A stretch of DNA of 64,000 nt from Nepenthes gracilis (GCA_033239525.1 BSYO01000034.1:1426001-1490000), one strand, 5' to 3'; positions 43,535 through 58,070 are shown, numbered from the stretch's first letter. Program-made: numbers and translations. Notes: a model not told the origin generated them from the sequence alone.

Positions 43535-44790
43535 GCAATATTCCGTTCAAGGATTGGTCTGTCAGGATGATGATATTGTACACCTGAAAGTAAGGTCGCA
43601 GCTTTCGAGTGGAGTATACTAGGGCTAATGCTATCCTTCAGCATGCATGTAGTGGCTCTCAATGTTAGTCAGGACCTTACTGACGTAGTACACCGATCGT
43701 TGCACGTCGAACTGCTACCAGAATAAGACCGAGCTCAGTGCCATGCTTGAAACCGTAAGATACAGATACAACTCTTTGCCTAATTGAGGCGAAGTTAGGA
43801 GAGAGGGATGAGAGAGATATTCCTTGAGCTCCTCCAATGCGATATCACACTTGGCCATCCAATGGAATCCAGCTGCCTTGGTTCCCCTCAAGGCTTTTAA
43901 GAACGATAAGTATTTTTTCATTAGTTTTGCTAGGAATCAAGAGAGGGCAGCGAGCCTCCTGGTGAGCTTTTGGACCTCCTTCACTATCTAAGGAGGACTC
44001 ATGTTGACGATAGCCTTTATTTTCTTAGGGTTAGCCTTGATTCCCCGCTGAGATACTTTGAAACCTAGGAATTTTTCAGAGATTACCACATAGATGCACG
44101 TGGTAGAGTTGAGTTTCATATGGTGCACCCAGAAGACCTCAAAGGTCTCACTTAGATCATGAACGCGGTTGTCAGTGACTTTACTTTTGACAAGCATATC
44201 ATCCACGTACACCTCCACGTTTTGACCGATCTGAACTTCGAATATATTGTTCACCAACCGTTAGTGTGTAGTCCCAATATTCTTCAAACCGAATGGCACA
44301 ACCGTGTAGCAATAGGTCTCCTGATTCATCATGAAGGAGGTGTGATCCTCATTTTTTGGAAACATCTTGATCTGATTGTATCCTCAGTAGGCGTCCATGA
44401 AGCTTAGCAGTTTGTGGTCGATGATGGAGTCCACCAATTGGTTGATCCTTGGCAGTGGGAAGCTGCCATTCGGGCACACATTGTTTACATCGGTAAAATT
44501 CACATACATCCGTCACTTTCCTTTGTTCTTCTTAATGAGGACAACATTCGATAACCAATCAGGGTATTGGACCTCATTGATAAACCCCGCATTGAGTAGC
44601 TTTTTTACTTCTTCGTGGATGGCGACAAATTTTTTGACTGAGTGATTCCTACGCTTCTGTCAGATGGGCTTATGATCAAGATCGAGATCCAACTTGTGGA
44701 TCATTATTTCAGTTGGTATTATCAGGATATCGGTGGGAGTCCATATCAACATATCGACATTCTGCCTGATAAAAGTGTCTAACTGAATTG
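43535..44790 (-). pseudogene. Truncated Tat pol (RT and start of RNase H)
   Basis: Minus-strand frames show the catalytic YVDD (about 44209-44198) in VEVYVDDMLVKSKV, then KFLGFKVSQRGIKANPKKIKAI, and the start of RNase H (KKYLSFLKALRGTKAAGFHW, then LYLYLTVSSMALSSV). The upstream part matches RT of Tat element 1 to about 5000. Integrase and the second RNase H are missing; the fragment runs into LTR sequence at 43535. Confidence 0.88.
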
Positions 44791-44984
44791 GCACGTGTTG
44801 TTGATGGATCCATCCATAACATTTACAAAATTATTTCTATATATTTTTCTTTCAGTGTAAGCACATATAATATACCTGTGCTTACAAGATTCTGATATTT
44901 TGAATCCCAAAACTTTAAAGTATACCCAAACTTCTAATCTTTCGTCTCTTTACATTGAGTCAACACAAATGGTAATTATTTGGT

Positions 44985-45735
44985 GACATTAGTACACCGT
45001 AATCCATGCTTTTTAAAAAAAAAAAAAAAATCAATACTCAGGATGCCCTTTTCAGAAAACTACTTAATAAATAAATTACTTCTTTAAAAAAAAATTTTCA
45101 ATCACATTTACATCATTTGTAAAAAAATAAAAAATAAAAAATTACTCCTTGTCCTAACTTGATTATACCTTGTACCTTTAACCTTTGCTCTTTGGCCTTT
45201 GCAATTTCATAAAATTTCCGCCGTTGTTTCTCTCCCAAATGTGTGAGGACAGAGATATTATTTTATAACATACAGCGAAACTTATGTACGTCTTTTTTTT
45301 AAAATTTTTTTAATTATTTTAAGGGTTTAGATTATTTGACAAAAGATAAAAATTATAGATTTATTTTTTCAGGGTTCAAATTATTTGATAAAAAAATAAA
45401 AAATAAAAAACAAAGATTTATTTTATATATCAATGATTTATTCTAATTTTCATCATTTATTTCTCATCAATTAATTTAGATCCCTATAAAGACGTATCCT
45501 AATTAATTTACATGCAAGTAAAATACTATAAAATTTCTAATTTTTCTATAGTCATGGATTAGGGGGCCTTTATTGTGCATTCATTGGTGACAGAGCCCCT
45601 TCAACTTCTTCGAGTCATTATTTAAATTTTAAATTAAAAAAAAATTTAAAATATAAAAATAGATTTTTTTTTTATTTTTTAATTATACATATTTTAATAT
45701 TATAAGAAAAGAAAAAAGCCATTTATGTATGTTTG
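44985..45735 (+). repeat. S-type AT-rich repeat, copy 3
   Basis: Matches 38980-40085 with deletions, for example GTACACCGTAATCCATGC against 38992, and GGATTAGG.GGCC.TTAT.GTGCATTCATTGGTGACAG phrases near 45557 against 39889. No gene. Confidence 0.7.
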
Positions 45736-45739
45736 GGCG

Positions 45740-48700
45740 TGGTCCGTTACTTATGTGATGAATATTATTTACAAGTTAATATTTTTAGGTTGGACCTGTT
45801 ACTGGAGTCAAAACTCATTTTATTACTAACCTATCAAACGACTGGTTAAACTAAATCAGATTAACCATTTGTTGTTTTATTTTAAAATATAATATTTTGA
45901 ATGTATTTTTCTCGTTCTATTTTATGTAGAAATAGTTTTTAAAAGTTTACGGATATTATATTCTTTTATTTAATCTTTTTCTATGACTTAGCCCATCCAC
46001 ATCGGTATTTAATATGTGTAGCACTATATTTTTTAAATATATTATTTAATTATCTAATATTTTAATTTAAAAATTATAATCAGTCATCTTATAAAACTTT
46101 TCTTTATATTTCTTTTCTGTGTCATAAAAAATTAGCAATCTCTTGCCACAATTTGGTAATGTTGAAAAAATGTATGCATTGATATCTCTCTCAGAGCTTG
46201 CCCTCTTCTCATTTCTTGGGCCCATCTACAACATTAGAGTTGGTATTTTCTTTTCTTTTTCCCTTTTTTTTTTTTACTTTTTTGCCAAACAATCCTCACC
46301 GTTGCTTTTCTTTTCAGGGGCCCATGACCGTCTGACAACTGATCAAAATTTCTAATCCCATGATCAACCTTTTTTTTAAAAGAAAAAAAAAAAAAGGGAG
46401 GAAACTCAAAAATAATAGAGTTTTTATCAATTTACCAAGATTTCAAATATGTAGGGGGGAGATTTCTCACACTTTGAATATTTAATAGGACAGTTTATGA
46501 TCATATTTGATCTATAAAAATAAATAATTATGACTGTTGAAACCCACAACAGATATATAATATCTGAATGATATATAAATTAAAGTATCTGCACCATAAA
46601 AAATAAACAAATACAAAAAAAAATATATACAAAGGATTGGTCCAACTTTAGGACCAATATGGACCACAGCATGGCTGGAAGGCATGAATGACTTAATGAT
46701 AGTACAAGATAATATAAATCAGTGCAATGAAACAAACTAACAATAAACTAGGTACTAGCTAAGTAACCAAAATCAAATAGATAAATTCATTACTGGGTGC
46801 TAGGTACTAGCTAAGTGATATCAGCAATAATAACTCTAGATTCCTATTCACATTAAAGGCCTTGAAATACATAAATTTGAGGAAATGTTTCAAATTATAT
46901 TTAACCAAAATCTAACGACCTGATTAATTATATTTATTTTACTTAAAATTTTATAAGATTTGATCAATATATATTAGTATTATTAATTAATATGATCAAA
47001 AAATTATATCCAATTATTTTTTTAGCGAGACATGGTCACTAGCATAAATTGACCAATCTAGCCTAAATTATAAATTTTTTTTATAGATATCTTTTTTTTT
47101 TTTAATTTTAAGCAATTATCATTTTTCTAAAAAAAATCCTTTTTGTATATTTATTTTTGTGTAGTTAATAATTGTTAGGTCAATATTTTTCATTTTAACA
47201 CATTTTTAGATAATATTTTAATTTAAATATTATAATTTTAAAAATATTTTATATTGTTAGATTTTTGCTTACGCAAATATGAATTTTCAAATAAATTACT
47301 TAAAAATATCAAGATATAAATAAACTGACATAAAAATATTACTTAAAACTTTTCCTTATATTTCTTTTCTGTGTCATAAAAAATTAGCAATCTCTTGCCA
47401 CAATTTGGTAATGTTGAAAAAATGTATGCATTGATATCTCTCTCAGAGCTTGCCCTCTTCTCATTTCTTGGGGCCATCTTCAACATTAGAGTTGGTATTT
47501 TCTTTTTTTTTTTCCTTTTTTTTTTTTTACATTTTTGCCAAACAATCCTCACCGTTGCTTTTCTTTTCACGGCCCCATGACCGTCTGACAACTAATCAAA
47601 ATTTCTAATCCCGTTTAAAAAAAAAAAATAAGTTCAAAAATAATAAAATTTTATCAATTTACCATGATTTCAAATATAAAGGGAGGAGATTTCTCACGCT
47701 TTGAATATTTAATAGGATAGTTTATGATCATATTTGATCTATAAAGATAAATAATTATAACTGTTAAAACTCATAAAAGATATATAAGATCTGAATGATA
47801 GATGAATTAAAGTATCTGTACTATAAAAAATAAACAAATTTTAAAAATATATATATACAAAAGGATTGGTTTAACTTTAGACCAACAGGGACCACAGCAT
47901 GGCTGGAAGGCATGAATGACTTAATGATAATACAAGATAGTATAAATCCATGTCAGTGCGATGAAACAAACTAACAAAAAACTAGGTACTAGCTAAGTGA
48001 CCAAAATCAAATAGATAAATTCATTACTAGGTGCTAGGTACTAGCTAAGTGATGTCATTAACAATAACTCTAGATTCCTATTCACATTAATGGCCCTTAA
48101 ATACATAATTTTTAAAAAAAGTTTTAAATTAAACTTGACTAAAATATAACGACCTAATTAATTATATTTATTTAATTTAAAATTTTATAAAATTTGACCA
48201 ATATATATTAGTATTATTAATGAATATGATCAAAAAATTATACCCAATTATTTTTTTAGCGAGACATGGTCACTAGCATAAATTGAACAATATAGCCTAA
48301 ATTATAATTTTTTTTTTTATAGATATCTTTTTTTTAATTTTAAGCAATTATCATTTTTTTAAAAAAAAATCCTTTTTATATATTTATTTTTGTGTAGTTA
48401 ATAATTGTTAGGTCAATATTTTTTATTTTAACACATATTTAGATAATATTTTAATTTAAATATTATAATTTTAAAAATATTTTATATTGTTAAGTTTTTA
48501 TCTATGCAAATATAAATTTTTAAATAAATTACTTAAACTGCTAAAATATAAATGAAGTGACATAAAAATATTACTTAAAACTTTTCTTTATGTTTCTTTT
48601 CAGTGTTATACAAAATTAGCATCGTCAGCTTTCTTTAAAACGTGTAGCAATTTCAGTGTCAGAGCTTGCCCTCTTCTCATTTCGTGGGCCCATCTTCAAC

Positions 48701-51700
48701 GTTAGAGTTGGTGTTTTATTTTTCTTTTTGTTTTTGACAATTTTTCCAAAACAATCGTCACCGTTGCTTTTCTTTTCAAGGTCACATGACCGTCTTGACA
48801 ACTGATTGAAATTTCCAACCGCGTGATCAACCTTTTTTTGACAAAAAAGAAAAAGGAAGAAAACTCGGTAATAATAAAGTTTTATCCATTTATCAAAATT
48901 TTAAATGTGAAAGGGGGAGATTTCTCATACTTTAAAGATTCAATACGACAGTTGATGAGCGTATTTGATTTACAAAGGTAAATATTTATGACGGTTGAAA
49001 CCCATAAAAAATATACGAAGTCTGAATGACAGATGAGTTAGAGTATCATACTATAAAAAATAAACAAATTTTAAAAAATATACGAAGGATTGGTTCAACT
49101 CTATAACTGGTGAGGGCTATAGCGTAGCCGGATGGCATGAACGACTTAATGACAGTACAATCTCATGTCAGTGTAATGAAACAAATTGACAATTTAAAAC
49201 AGATAATCATATCAGCAACAATTACTCTGGATTCCTAATCACATTAAAGTCCTTCAAAAACATAAATTTGAGGGAAAGCACTCCAAACAATACATGACTA
49301 AATTCAAGTGACCGGACTAATTATATATATTTAATTTAAAATTTTATGAAATTTGGTCAATATATATTAGTACTGTGTAAGGATATGATCAAAAAATTAT
49401 ACTTGATTAATTTTTTAGGGAGACATGGTCACTAGTATAGATTAATCTGACTAACCTAAATTATAATTTTTTTATAGATATCTTTTTTTTTAAAATTTAA
49501 ATAATTACCCTTTTAAAAAAATCATTTTAGTATTTTTATTTTTGTGTAGATAATTATGTCAGTATCAATTACTCTGAATTCTTAATCACATCAAAGGCCT
49601 TCAAAAACATAAATTTAAGGGAAAGCACTCCAAATCAGACTTGACTAAAATCAAACGACTCAATTAGTTATATTTATTTAATTTAAAATTTTATAAGATT
49701 AATATATATTAGTATTGTTGACGGATATGACAAAAAAATTATACTTGGTTATTTTTTTAGCAAGACATGGCCACCAGCATAAATTGACCAGTCTTTCCTA
49801 AGTTATATATTTTTTTAATATCTATTTTTTTTTTTAAATTTTAAGTAATTATCATTTTAATAAAAATCCTTTTAGTATATTTATTTTTATGTAGTTAACA
49901 ATTATTTGGTCAATATCTTCATTTCAACATATACTTAGATAATATTTTAATTTAAATAATATAATTTTTACAAATTATATTTAAAGAAGGGCATGTGATA
50001 AATATTATTTACAAATAATATTTTAATGTTGGGTCTGTTACCTGTGTCAAAATTTATTTTAATACTATCCTATCAAACGACCGGTTGAACTAAACTAGAT
50101 TAACCCCTCGTTGTATTTAATTTAAAAATATAATATTTTAAACATATTTTTTTATTCTGTTTTATATAGGGGGAATTTTTAAAAGTCCACAATTATTATA
50201 TTCTTTAATTTCATCTCTCTTTCTTTGACTTTGTTTTTATATATCAGTATTTAAAACGTGTAACACTTTATTTTTTAAAAATACATTATTTAATTATCTA
50301 ATATTTTAATTTAAAAAATATAAGCGGTCATATTATAAAACGTTTTTTTATGTTTATTTTCAGTGTCATAAAAAATTAGCAACGTCAGCCTTCCTTAAAA
50401 CGTGTAGCTTTTTCAGTGTCAGAGCTTGTCCTCTTCCCATTTCTTGGGCCCATCTTCGACATTTGAGTTGGTATTTTCTTTTCTTTTTAATTTTGTTTTT
50501 GGCATTTTTTGCCAAACAATCGTCACCATTGCTTTTCTTTTCACCGCCCCGTGGCCGTCTAACAACTGATCAAAATTTCAAGTCCCGTCATCAACCCTTT
50601 TTTTTTTAAAAAAAAAAAAAAAAATAGGAAGGAAGCTTAGCAATAATGAAAATTTGCCCATTTGCCAAGATGTCAAATATAAATGGGGGAGATTTTCCAT
50701 AATTTGAAGATTTAATGGGACATTTTATGATCATATTTGTTCTATAAAGATAAATAATTATGACTGTTAAAACTCACAAAAGATATATGAAATTTGAACG
50801 ACAAATGAGTTAAAATATCCACACCATAAAAAATAAATAAAATTTTAAAAAAATATACAAATGATTGGTCCAACTCTAGGACCAGTGGGGACCACAGCAT
50901 GACTGGATGGCATGAATGACTTAATGACAGTACAACTTCATATCAGTGTAATGAAACAAACTGACAATTCAAAACAGATAATCATGTCAGCAATAATTAC
51001 TCTAGATTTCTAATCACATTAAAGTCCCTCGAATATTTAAATTTGAGGAAAAGCACTCCAAATTAGACTTGACTAAAATCAAGCAATCGGACTAATTATA
51101 TCTATTCAATTTAAAATTTTATGTAATTTGGTCAATATATATATTAGTATTGCGTCAGGATATGATGAAAAAATTATACCTGATTATTTTTTTAGCGAGA
51201 TTTGGTTACTAGCATAAATTGACTAATCTAACCTAAATTATAAATTTTTTATAAATATCTTTTTTTTTTAATTTAAGCAATTATCATTTAAAAAAAAATC
51301 CTTTTAGTATATTTATTTTTGTGTAGTTAATAATTGTTAGGTCAATATTTTTATTTTAACAACATTTTTAGATAATATTTTAATTTAAATATTATAATTT
51401 TTAAAATATTTTATATTGTTAGGTTTTTGCTTAGGCAAATATGAATCTTCAAATAAATTACTTAAAAACATCATGATATAATGGCCTGACATAAAAATAT
51501 TACTTAAAACTTTTCTTTATGTTTCTTTTCAGTGACATGAAAAATTAGCAATCTCTTACCACAACTTCTTATTTCATGGGCCCATCTTCAATAATAGAGT
51601 TGGTGTTTTCTTTTCTTTTTTCTTTTGTTTTTGACATTTTTGCAAAACCATCCTCACCGTTGCTTTTCTTTTCAAGGCCCCATGACCGTCTAATAACTGA

Positions 51701-52440
51701 TCAAAATTTTCAAACCCGTGATCAACCTTTTTTCTAAAAAAAAAAAAATAAAGTAAGGAAGCTCGGCAATAATGAAGTTTTATCCATTTATCAAGATTTC
51801 AAATATGAAGGGGGGAGATTTCCCACACTTTGAAGATTCAATAGGGCAGTTTTTTTATCATATTTGACATGTAAAGACAAATATTTATGATAATTGGAAC
51901 CTACAAAAGATATATGAGATATGTATGATAAATTTTAAAAGATATAAATATATAAAAGATATAAATTTTAAAAATATACAAAACATTGGTCCAATTCTAA
52001 GATAGGTAGGGACCACAGTGTGGCCGGATGGCATGAATGACTTAATGACAGTACAATTTCATGCCATTTTAATGAAACAAATCGACAATTTAAAATAGAT
52101 AATGATATTAGTAATAATGACTTTAGATTCCTAATCATATTAAAGGCCTTTAAATACATAAATTTAAGGAAAAGCACTCCAAATTAGACTTGACTAAAAT
52201 CAAGCGACCTGACTAGTTATATCTATTCAATTTAAAATTTTATAAGATTTGATCAATATATATTAGTATTGTAGGCGGATATGATCAAAAAATTATGCCT
52301 AACTATTTTTTTTAGCCAGATTTGATCACGGGTATAAATTAACCAATCTAGCCTAAATTATAGATATCCTTTTTGAAAAAAAATTTAAGAAATTACCATT
52401 TAAAAAAAATCATTTTAGTATATTTATTTTTGTGTAGATA
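45740..52440 (+). repeat. R array: tandem AT-rich units of about 1.2 kb
   Basis: A landmark around CTTTTCTTTATGTTTC followed by AAAATTAGCA recurs at about 46098, 47350, 48576, 50343 and 51513. Within each unit the order is constant: GGGCCCATCTTC, CAATCCTCACCGTTGC, CAACTGATCAAAATTT, a GGGGGAGATTT phrase, CATGAATGACTTAATGA and the 340-bp module. Some units carry two 340-bp modules (49208 and 49550). Small recurring ORFs around poly-T runs are not conserved as proteins. The origin of the unit is unknown; it may derive from a non-autonomous transposon. Confidence 0.8.
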
Positions 52441-55029
52441 ATTATGTCAGCAATAATTACTCTGAATTCTTAGTCACATTAAAAGTCTTCAAAAACATAA
52501 ATTCAAGAGAAAGTACTCCAAATTAGACTTGACTAAAATCAAGTGACCTGACTAGTTATATTTATTTAATTTAAAAAATTTTATTATAAGTATTTTGATA
52601 TGACAAAAAATTATACTTGGTTATTTTTTAGCAAGACATGTGAATAAATTTAATCCAAACCAGTCTGCCTAAGTTATATTTTTTAATATCTATTTTTTTT
52701 TAAATTGACCAGTAATTATCATTTAAATTAAAAATTTTAGTATATTAGATTTTTATGTTTTTAAAAAAAATTATTTGGTCAATATTTTCAAAATCATTTT
52801 GGATATCTATTTTTGTGTAAATAATATAATTTTGAGGTCAATATTCTTTATTTTAACACATATTTAGATAAATATTATTTTAATATTATAATTTTAAAAA
52901 TATTTTATATTATTTATTTATTTGTTTATCAAATATAAATTTTCAAATGTATTTAATTTAAAAATATTAAATTTTAAAATGGATTGGGATTTTATATAGG
53001 GGAATTTTTTGACAATTATTAATTCTTTAATTTCATCTCTTTTTTGACTTTGTTTTTATATATCAGGTATATTTAAAACGTGTAACTTATTGAATTTTTA
53101 AAATAAATTATTTAATTGTCCAATCTGATTTTAATTTTTAAAGATATAAGCGGTCATATTATAAAAACGTTTTTTTATGTTTTATTTTCAACAAAAACAT
53201 AGCAACGTCAGCCTTTTTCAAAACGTGTACATAAATCAGTGTCAGAGCTTGCTTGTTCTTGGGCGCATCTTCGACATTTGAGTTGGTATTTTCTTCTTTT
53301 TTAATTTTATTTTTGGCATTTTTGCCCAAACAATCGTCACCATTGCTTTTAATTAGATATGTTTTAAAGAACTATATAAAATTTCAAATCTCATCAACCC
53401 TTTTGGCTCAATAAAAAAAAAATAGGAAGGAAGCTTAGCAATAATGAAACCTAAAAGCATTTGCCAAGATGTCAAATATAAATGGGGAGATTTTCCATAA
53501 TTTGAAGATTTAATGGGACATTTTATGATCATATTTGTTCTATAAAGATAAATAATTATGACTGTTAAACTGTCAAAAGATATATGAAATTTGAACGACA
53601 AAATGAGTTAAAATATCCACACCATAAAAAATAAATAAAATTTTAAAAAACATACAAATGATTGGTCCACTCTCGGACCTATTTGATATATTATGGATGG
53701 CATGTATCCTTTAATGACAGTACAACTTCATATCAGTGTAATTTAGAAACAAATTGACAATTCAAAACAGATAATCAATTTTGCAATAATTTTTCTAGAT
53801 TTCTAATATTTTCTTGTGTATCGAATATTTAAATTCATGATTGAGGATTCTTTTCTATTTTTTGCTAAAATTTGAGGGTTTTATTACAAAATCTATTCAA
53901 TTTAAAATTTTATGTAATTTGGTCAATATATATTAGTATTGTGTCAGGATATGATGAAAAATTATGCCTGATTTTTTTTTATGTGCGAGATTTGGTTACT
54001 AGCATAAATTGACTAATCTAACCTAAATTATAAATGTTTCAATAAATATCTTTTTTTTTAATTTATGCAATTATCATAATAAAAAAATCTTTTAGAATTA
54101 TATTTATTTTTATGTCAAGTTAATAATTTATTAGGTCAATATTTTTCATTTTAACACATTTTTAGATAATATTTTAATTTAAATATTATAATTTTTAAAT
54201 GATTTTATATTGAAAGTTTTTGCTTAGGCAAATATAAATCTTCAAATAAATTACTTAAAAACATCATGATATAAATGGCCTGACATAAAAAATATTACTT
54301 AAGACTTTTCTTTATGTTTCTTTTCAGTGACATGAAAATTAGCAATCTCTAACACAACTTATTTCATGGGCCCATCTTCAATAATAGAGTTGGTGTTTTC
54401 TTTTGTTTTTTCTTTGTTTTTGACATTTTGCAAACCATCCTTATTTTATAAGATTTGTTTTTCAAGGCCCTAATTTGATTGTATTGTCTTAATAACTGAT
54501 CAAAATTTTCAAAATTTTGATCAACATTTTTTCTATTTTAAAAATAAAGTAAGGAAGCTCGGCAATAATGAAGTTTTATCCATTTATCAAGATTTTCAAA
54601 TATGAAGGAGATTTTGTTATATTATGTTCTTTTTCAATGGCATTATGTTTTTATTTAATTTGACATGTAAAGACAAATATTTATGATATTTGGAACCTAA
54701 AAGATATATGAGATATGTATGATAAATTTTAAAAGATATAAATATATAAAAGATATAAATTTTAAAAATATACAAAACATTGGTCCAATTCTAAGATAGG
54801 TAGGGACCATATAGTGTGGCCGGATGGCATTTAGGGATTTGACTTAATGATCTATTATTTAGATGCCATTTTATTATGAAACAAATCGACAATTTGGTCC
54901 AGATAATGATAGAAATAATGACTAAAGATTCTAATCATTTTAATTGTTTATTAAATTTTTATACATAAATTTTTTATAGAAAAGAAACTCCAAATTAGAC
55001 TTGACTAAAATCAAGCGAGACCTGACTAG
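52441..55029 (+). repeat. Mosaic of R array and chromovirus LTR sequence
   Basis: Most of this segment follows 50.1-52.2 kb of the R array with many small gaps. Short patches follow another template, in order: 52790-52995 matches 59620-59810, 53690 matches LTR 60447-60477, 53835-53880 matches 60605-60650, 54620-54660 matches 61408-61450 and 54945 matches 61690. No gene is present. Confidence 0.7.
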
Positions 55030-55594
55030 TTTATCTATGGAGAAGATGTTAAGGGTAGAAGATCAATTGCAAGTCAGGATGATATTAGGGGTTAGAGATT
55101 GCCCTCAAGTTGTGAAGGTGATTATGTGGTTATGATGGGTTGCATGAACGATGTGATGGATAGGATGATCTAACGACAGGATTAGGATTCAACTAATTTT
55201 AGAGAGGATATGATCAAGGGAAAAATTAGGAGGATGGTCGACTATTTTGGGGAGTTTTAGCCAGATTCAAAGGGTGAGCAAAAGTGGTATAAATTAAAAA
55301 AGTGTTTGAGGTTGAGGTTGAAATTAGGAAGATAAATATCCTTTTGAAAACGGGTTTGGTGAGGCTATTAGATGGTGGGATTTCTAGCGTTATATCTTGG
55401 GCCATGAGAATGAGGAAATAGTTCTTGATGTCTTATGGGAGGCATTCTTAGAGAAGTTATTTCCATCAAGCATTCGAGAGATTAGGGGAGTTGAGTTTGG
55501 TAGGCTGCAGCAAGGGAGTAGGACGGTAGCTGAGTACGACACGTAATTTTCAGAGCTATCCTGGTTTACTCCTTGTTTGGTCGCAGATGAGTCC
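55030..55594 (+). pseudogene. Chromovirus gag fragment, copy of 61.92-62.49 kb
   Basis: Contains the gag phrases GGTGGGATTTCTAGCG (WWDF then TAG) and GAGGCATTCTTAGAGAAG (EAFLEKLFPS) near 55374-55470. It ends at the same junction into AT-rich DNA as the copy at 62493. The first 300 bp are heavily altered. Confidence 0.8.
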
Positions 55595-57440
55595 TAAATT
55601 TTAATTAAAATTTTATAATTTTAAAAGTAAAATTTTTTAAGAGGTTCAAATATAATAAGAAAGACTTTCTTTTTATTTTTTAATTCCAAACACCTTTTAC
55701 GAAGCAGAAAAAATGAACCAAGCCACCAAATAACGATTAAAAATTATAATTTAATTGCACTAATTTTTAATTTATCGGCTGCTTTGCACAGTATGAATTT
55801 TTGAATCGACAAGTTTAGTGAAAGAAATTGACTTATCTCTAATCCTAAAATGGGTGTAATAATATTCATTTTGGCCTGTTATTCTACGCATTTGACTAGA
55901 CTTCAATTCTCGTTGTAACTTTTTTTGAGGATGAAATTTTAATAAGTAGAACTAAAAAATATATATATATATATAATAAAAAACCTACCACCACTGGTGC
56001 GTAATTTTCTTATGTACTTTCAAGGACAAGTTCACATGCATTGCCCATTCGTCCTCTTTTGGTATTTGTACTGAAAATTTGTCTTTGTCCGTAGATTACT
56101 TCAATTTTTTGTTCATGTAAACTAAGTTTTACTCGATAATACAATTATCTGTTAAATCAATTCTTACTATGTCACTATAAGATTTTCCACATCATCCCCT
56201 CGGTCAAATATAACTAATTCACACTTTGTCGTTTAACGAGCCCATGTCTTATACAAATACTTAAACTATTTTAAACGTATTTTTCTTATTTTGTTTTATA
56301 TAAAAATATTTTTTATAAGTTTATGAATATCATATTCTTTTATTTTATCTTTTTTTTATGCCTTTGCCCATCTATGCCGGTATTTAATCTCTGTAGCACT
56401 TAATTTTTTTAGATATATTACTTAATTATCTGGTATTTTAATTTAGAAAATGTAATCGGTCGTCTTATAAGACTTTTCTCTATGCTTCCTTTCAGCGACA
56501 TTAAAAATTAGAAATGTCTTACCACAATTTCTTAATGCTGAAAAAATGTATGCATTGATATTTCTCTCTCATAGCTTGCCCTCTTCTCATTTCTTGGGCC
56601 CATCTTCAACATTAGAGTGGGTATTTTCTTTTCTTTTTTCTTTTTTTTTTTTGACATTTTTTGCCAAACAATCCTCACCGTTGCTTTTCTTTCATTGATC
56701 CATGATGGTCTGACAACTGACAAAAATTTTTGAACCCCCGTGATCAACCTTTTTTTTTTTTAAAAAGGAAGGAAGCTTCTTTTAATGAAGTTTTGTCCAT
56801 TTACCAAGATTTCAATCATGAAGGGAGGAGATTTCTCCACTTTGAAGATTCAATATGACAGTTTATGATCGTATTTGATTTGTATATTGGGAAAAGATAT
56901 GGGACCATAAAAGATATATTTATTCTAAATGATAATTGAGTCAGAGTATCAACACCACAAGAAATAAATAAATTTAAAAAATATACGAAGAATTGGTCCA
57001 ACTTTTAGGAGCGGTAGGGACCATAACGTGGCTGGATGGCAAGAAATGGCATAATGATAGTACAATTCCATGTCAGTGTAATGAAACAAGTTGTATAATA
57101 TCTTCAGGGTGCTAGCTAATTTTGATGAAAATCAAATAGATAGTCATGTTTGAACAATAACTATAGATTTCCAATCACATTAAAGGCCTTTTGAGTATAT
57201 AAATTTGAGGGAAAATCTAAATTGGAATTGACTAAAATCAAAGGACTTGACTAATTATATTAATTTAATTTAAAATTTTATAAAATTTGATTCAATATAT
57301 ATTAATTGTGAATTGTCATAAAATGTTTATATTTTTTTATAAAATTATGTTTGATTACTTTTTTACGATATCAGTGGTCACTTGCAAAATGTGTAACAGC
57401 TTATTTTAAATTATAAATTTTTATTAATATTTTAATTTAA
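55595..57440 (+). repeat. R-type repeat copy with unique left part
   Basis: The left 450 bp (55595-56040, with CACCTTTTACGAAGCAGAAA) occur only here and at 62493. From 56045 the R landmarks follow in order to about 57440. The partner copy at 62493-64000 is shorter through many small gaps. Confidence 0.75.
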
Positions 57441-57914
57441 AAAAATTTAAGCAATTATCATTATTTTTTTAAAAAAATCCTTTTAGTATATTTATTTTTT
57501 ATGGCTAATTAGGTCAATATTCTCCATTTTAACACATTTATTTAGATAATATTTGTTTTTAAATATTATAATTTCTAAAATATTTTATTTGTTAGGTTTT
57601 TGTTTACACTAATATAATTTTTCTGATAAATTACTAAAAAATATGAAAATATAAATGAACTAGATAATGAACAGCCTAAGTCTATAAAAGGATATGGCTA
57701 TGATTTCAAGCCCATTTGACATCATATTTATGCCGGCCCAACATAGTGAATTTTAAACTAAAAAAGCATATATGAAATTTGAACTTTAAAAAGTTAAAGT
57801 ATTCAACACAAAATAGTTAAAATATCGAACCCTTCTTTCTTTAAATCAACAAAAATATGTAACTTTTCTGGGGAAATAGGCAGGATTATTATTGTCATTC
57901 ATGAGAGAAAGTTA
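57441..57914 (+). repeat. AT-rich flank of chromovirus LTR, second copy
   Basis: Diverged copy of 13561-13987 and 59640-60075, ending ATTGTCATTCATGAGAGAAAG. Confidence 0.6.
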
Positions 57915-58070
57915 TGTAACATACTGATCCCTAATTGAATTATTTGATATTAATTATGATTTTAGATTAATTAGAAGTTTTAAAATATTTATAAATTATG
58001 AAAATTTGAAAGATTTTTGATTCAAAATCAAAGTCGGACTTGATACATCAATTCATTTAAAATTCTTGGT
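57915..58070 (+). repeat. Short chromovirus LTR start
   Basis: TGTAACATACTGATCCC begins a match to the first 150 bp or so of the LTRs at 13988 and 60076, then breaks off. Confidence 0.55.
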
